DNA of 7,392 nucleotides from NCBI GenBank assembly GCA_001775965.1, contig MEZG01000083.1, forward strand, positions 1 to 7,392. The letters run 5' to 3'. The notes beneath the pieces are model-generated. The model saw only the letters and a list, made by a program, of their open reading frames with translations, was not told the origin of the DNA and did not search any database. Within the stretch, counting starts at the first letter, position 1. Each line of letters opens with the position of its first letter. Positions 6,155 to 7,392 of this stretch are shown piece after piece. Both the position numbers and the translations under genes were made by a program. The stretch is from Candidatus Bathyarchaeota archaeon RBG_13_60_20 (GTDB lineage: Archaea; Thermoproteota; Bathyarchaeia; TCS64).

Positions 6155-6577
6155 ATGACCTACACCTACCCGGAGGGGGGCCCCGCCGCCGACCTCCTCG
6201 TCGAGGCTACCGGGGCGACCCTTGGGGAAGCCTTCGCCAATCTGGCTCTAGGCATGTTCAATGCTATCACCCCCCTGGACGGGATCGCTGAGGAGGAGGA
6301 GTTCGTGGTGGAGGCCGATGGCGACGACTTGGAGAGCCTCCTCTTCAACCTCATGGACGAGTTCCTGTACCTGAACGACGTGGAGTACCTGGTGCCTAGG
6401 AGGATCGAGATGACGGTGGATGAGAGGAGCTTCCACGCCGAGGCCATGTGCGCTGGGGAGAGGTTCAGCAGGGACACCCACGAGACGGGCATCGCCGTGA
6501 AGGCCGTCACCTACCACATGATGAGCATACTGCGCGAGGGCGAAGGGTGGCGCGTAAGGATGGTCTTCGACACCTAG
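6155..6577 (+). CDS. Archease, RtcB RNA ligase activator
   Basis: Archease is a small cytoplasmic protein that helps RtcB become guanylylated and turn over during tRNA splicing and RNA repair. The 140-residue length is normal. Family features are the AADLLVEATGATLGEAFANLA start, DLESLLFNLMDEFLYLNDVEY in the middle, HETGIAVKAVTYH, and an end in VFDT where relatives have a final Asp-Ile. The usual N-terminal HTAD is changed: the Asp is kept (Asp13) but the preceding residues read GPAA, so the His is missing. The ATG follows the guaA TAG directly, with GGGAG (6147-6151) just ahead, so translation is likely coupled to guaA. Archease is often next to rtcB; that gene is not in the window. The TAG interlocks with the stop of the convergent transporter gene. 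Confidence 0.88.
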   Translation: MTYTYPEGGPAADLLVEATGATLGEAFANLALGMFNAITPLDGIAEEEEFVVEADGDDLESLLFNLMDEFLYLNDVEYLVPRRIEMTVDERSFHAEAMCAGERFSRDTHETGIAVKAVTYHMMSILREGEGWRVRMVFDT

Positions 6578-7392
6578 GCCTTCTCGTCGCCTGCCAGCCG
6601 CCCCCTGACCATGGAGGCCGCTATCCCGGGTATGCACACCACGAAGAATATGGTGAACGTGGTCTTGACGCTGGACAGCAGCAGCGGGTACAGCTCTGGC
6701 ACTACCTGGCTGCCCCCCAGGTTGATGGCGAACAGGGTCATGGCCACCCCTGTGCTCAGCATCTGGCCGGTCAGCCTCATGGTGCCCACAGTGGAGGAGG
6801 CCACCCCGTAGAACCTCCGCTCCACGGACCCCATTATGGCGTTGGTGTTGGGCGAGGTGAAGAGGGACAGGCCGAGGCCCAGCAGGGCGAGGCTGCCAGC
6901 CACGTATGTGAGGGGTGTCGCCTCTCCCAGGAACATGAAGGGTAGCAGGGAGAGCGTTGTGACCGCCATCCCCACGGAGGCTATCTTGTATGGCTCCACC
7001 CTGTCGCTGAGCCTCCCGGCCAGCGGGGAGATGATGGCCTGGGTGATGGGGGACGCCATCATCACGATGCCGGCCTGCTGGGCATCCAGGGCCTTAATGT
7101 ACTGGAGGTATAAGCTGAGGAGGAGAGTCACCGCGTAGGTGGCGCTGAAGTTAATGAAGGCCGCCAGGTTGCTAAAGCTGAAGGCCCTGTTGCTCAGGAA
7201 CAGGTTCACGTCCAGGATGGGGTTCTCAACGCGCGTCTCGTAGTAGATGAAGGCGCAGAGGAGGACCAGGCCCCCTAGAATGAAGGGGTATGCAGCCGTG
7301 TTGGGGAGCATGGACATCCCGTACATCAGCGCCAGGAGCATCAGGCTGTACATGGCCGAGCCCCCGATGTCGAAGCTCCTGCTCGCCCCCTC
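6574..7392 (-). CDS. Major facilitator superfamily transporter, DHA2-like, C-terminal part (partial)
   Basis: The frame is open from the window's right edge to a TAG at 6576-6574, giving the last 272 residues of a multi-helix membrane transporter; the start lies outside. It begins SRSFDIGGSAMYSLMLLALMYG and contains about eight membrane helices. Typical DHA2 (EmrB/QacA-type drug:proton antiporter) landmarks are PILDVNLFLSNRAFSFSN, a loop ASPITQAIISPLAGRLSDRVEP with the GRLSDR signature, SLFTSPNTNAIMGSVERRFYGVASS, and a last helix running into ASMVRGRLAGDEKA. The family exports drugs, dyes or metabolites by proton exchange; the substrate cannot be told. An internal Met at 7353 is not a credible start, since conserved sequence continues upstream of it. 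The gene converges on archease with no intergenic DNA. Confidence 0.88.
   Translation of the reverse strand, partial: EGASRSFDIGGSAMYSLMLLALMYGMSMLPNTAAYPFILGGLVLLCAFIYYETRVENPILDVNLFLSNRAFSFSNLAAFINFSATYAVTLLLSLYLQYIKALDAQQAGIVMMASPITQAIISPLAGRLSDRVEPYKIASVGMAVTTLSLLPFMFLGEATPLTYVAGSLALLGLGLSLFTSPNTNAIMGSVERRFYGVASSTVGTMRLTGQMLSTGVAMTLFAINLGGSQVVPELYPLLLSSVKTTFTIFFVVCIPGIAASMVRGRLAGDEKA

Noticed and set aside
1..7392. CRISPR array, insertion sequence, integrase or defence island
   Set aside because: No regularly spaced repeats, transposase-like frames or terminal inverted repeats are visible; the genes are metabolic and transport genes.

Overview
This window reads as chromosomal DNA from an archaeon, most likely a thermophilic member of the Thermoproteota (crenarchaeal or thaumarchaeal side). 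The evidence is BRE/TATA-like boxes about 26 bases ahead of start codons or predicted transcript starts, T-rich tracts in place of hairpin terminators, a GGTGA ribosome-binding site, an archease gene, GTG/TTG start candidates and heavy use of AGG for arginine in GC-rich DNA. The exact lineage cannot be fixed from this piece.

Region 1 (1-1909) is part of a branched-chain amino acid type (HAAT family) ABC importer. The 3' end of a probable solute-binding protein gene is followed by a T-tract. Two ATPase genes, livG-like and livF-like, follow with their own promoter and are separated by one base. The membrane permeases are not in the window and may lie upstream.

Region 2 (1910-3737) carries a T-tract, a promoter region, a cysteine-rich protein of about 158 residues that I cannot assign firmly (weak V4R-like resemblance), and a class V PLP-dependent aminotransferase-like enzyme. 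These two genes are 31 bases apart and may be co-transcribed.

Region 3 (3734-4487, minus strand) is a TspO/MBR-type tryptophan-rich sensory membrane protein. It has an in-frame TGA at codon 103 and a one-base frameshift near codon 199, but is otherwise intact through to its natural C-terminus.

Region 4 (4604-6577) is divergent from region 3. It holds a single-chain GMP synthase (glutaminase and ATP pyrophosphatase domains in one polypeptide) with an archease gene starting on the base after its stop codon. Archease supports the GTP-dependent RNA ligase RtcB, so the pair may link GMP supply with RNA ligation.

Region 5 (6574-7392, minus strand) is the C-terminal part of a DHA2-type major facilitator transporter, cut by the window edge.

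Both convergent gene pairs end with their stop codons interlocked inside the same palindrome, CCTAGG. Every credible gene end in the window is TAG or TAA. The only TGA that interrupts a recognisable gene is the one inside the tspO-like gene.
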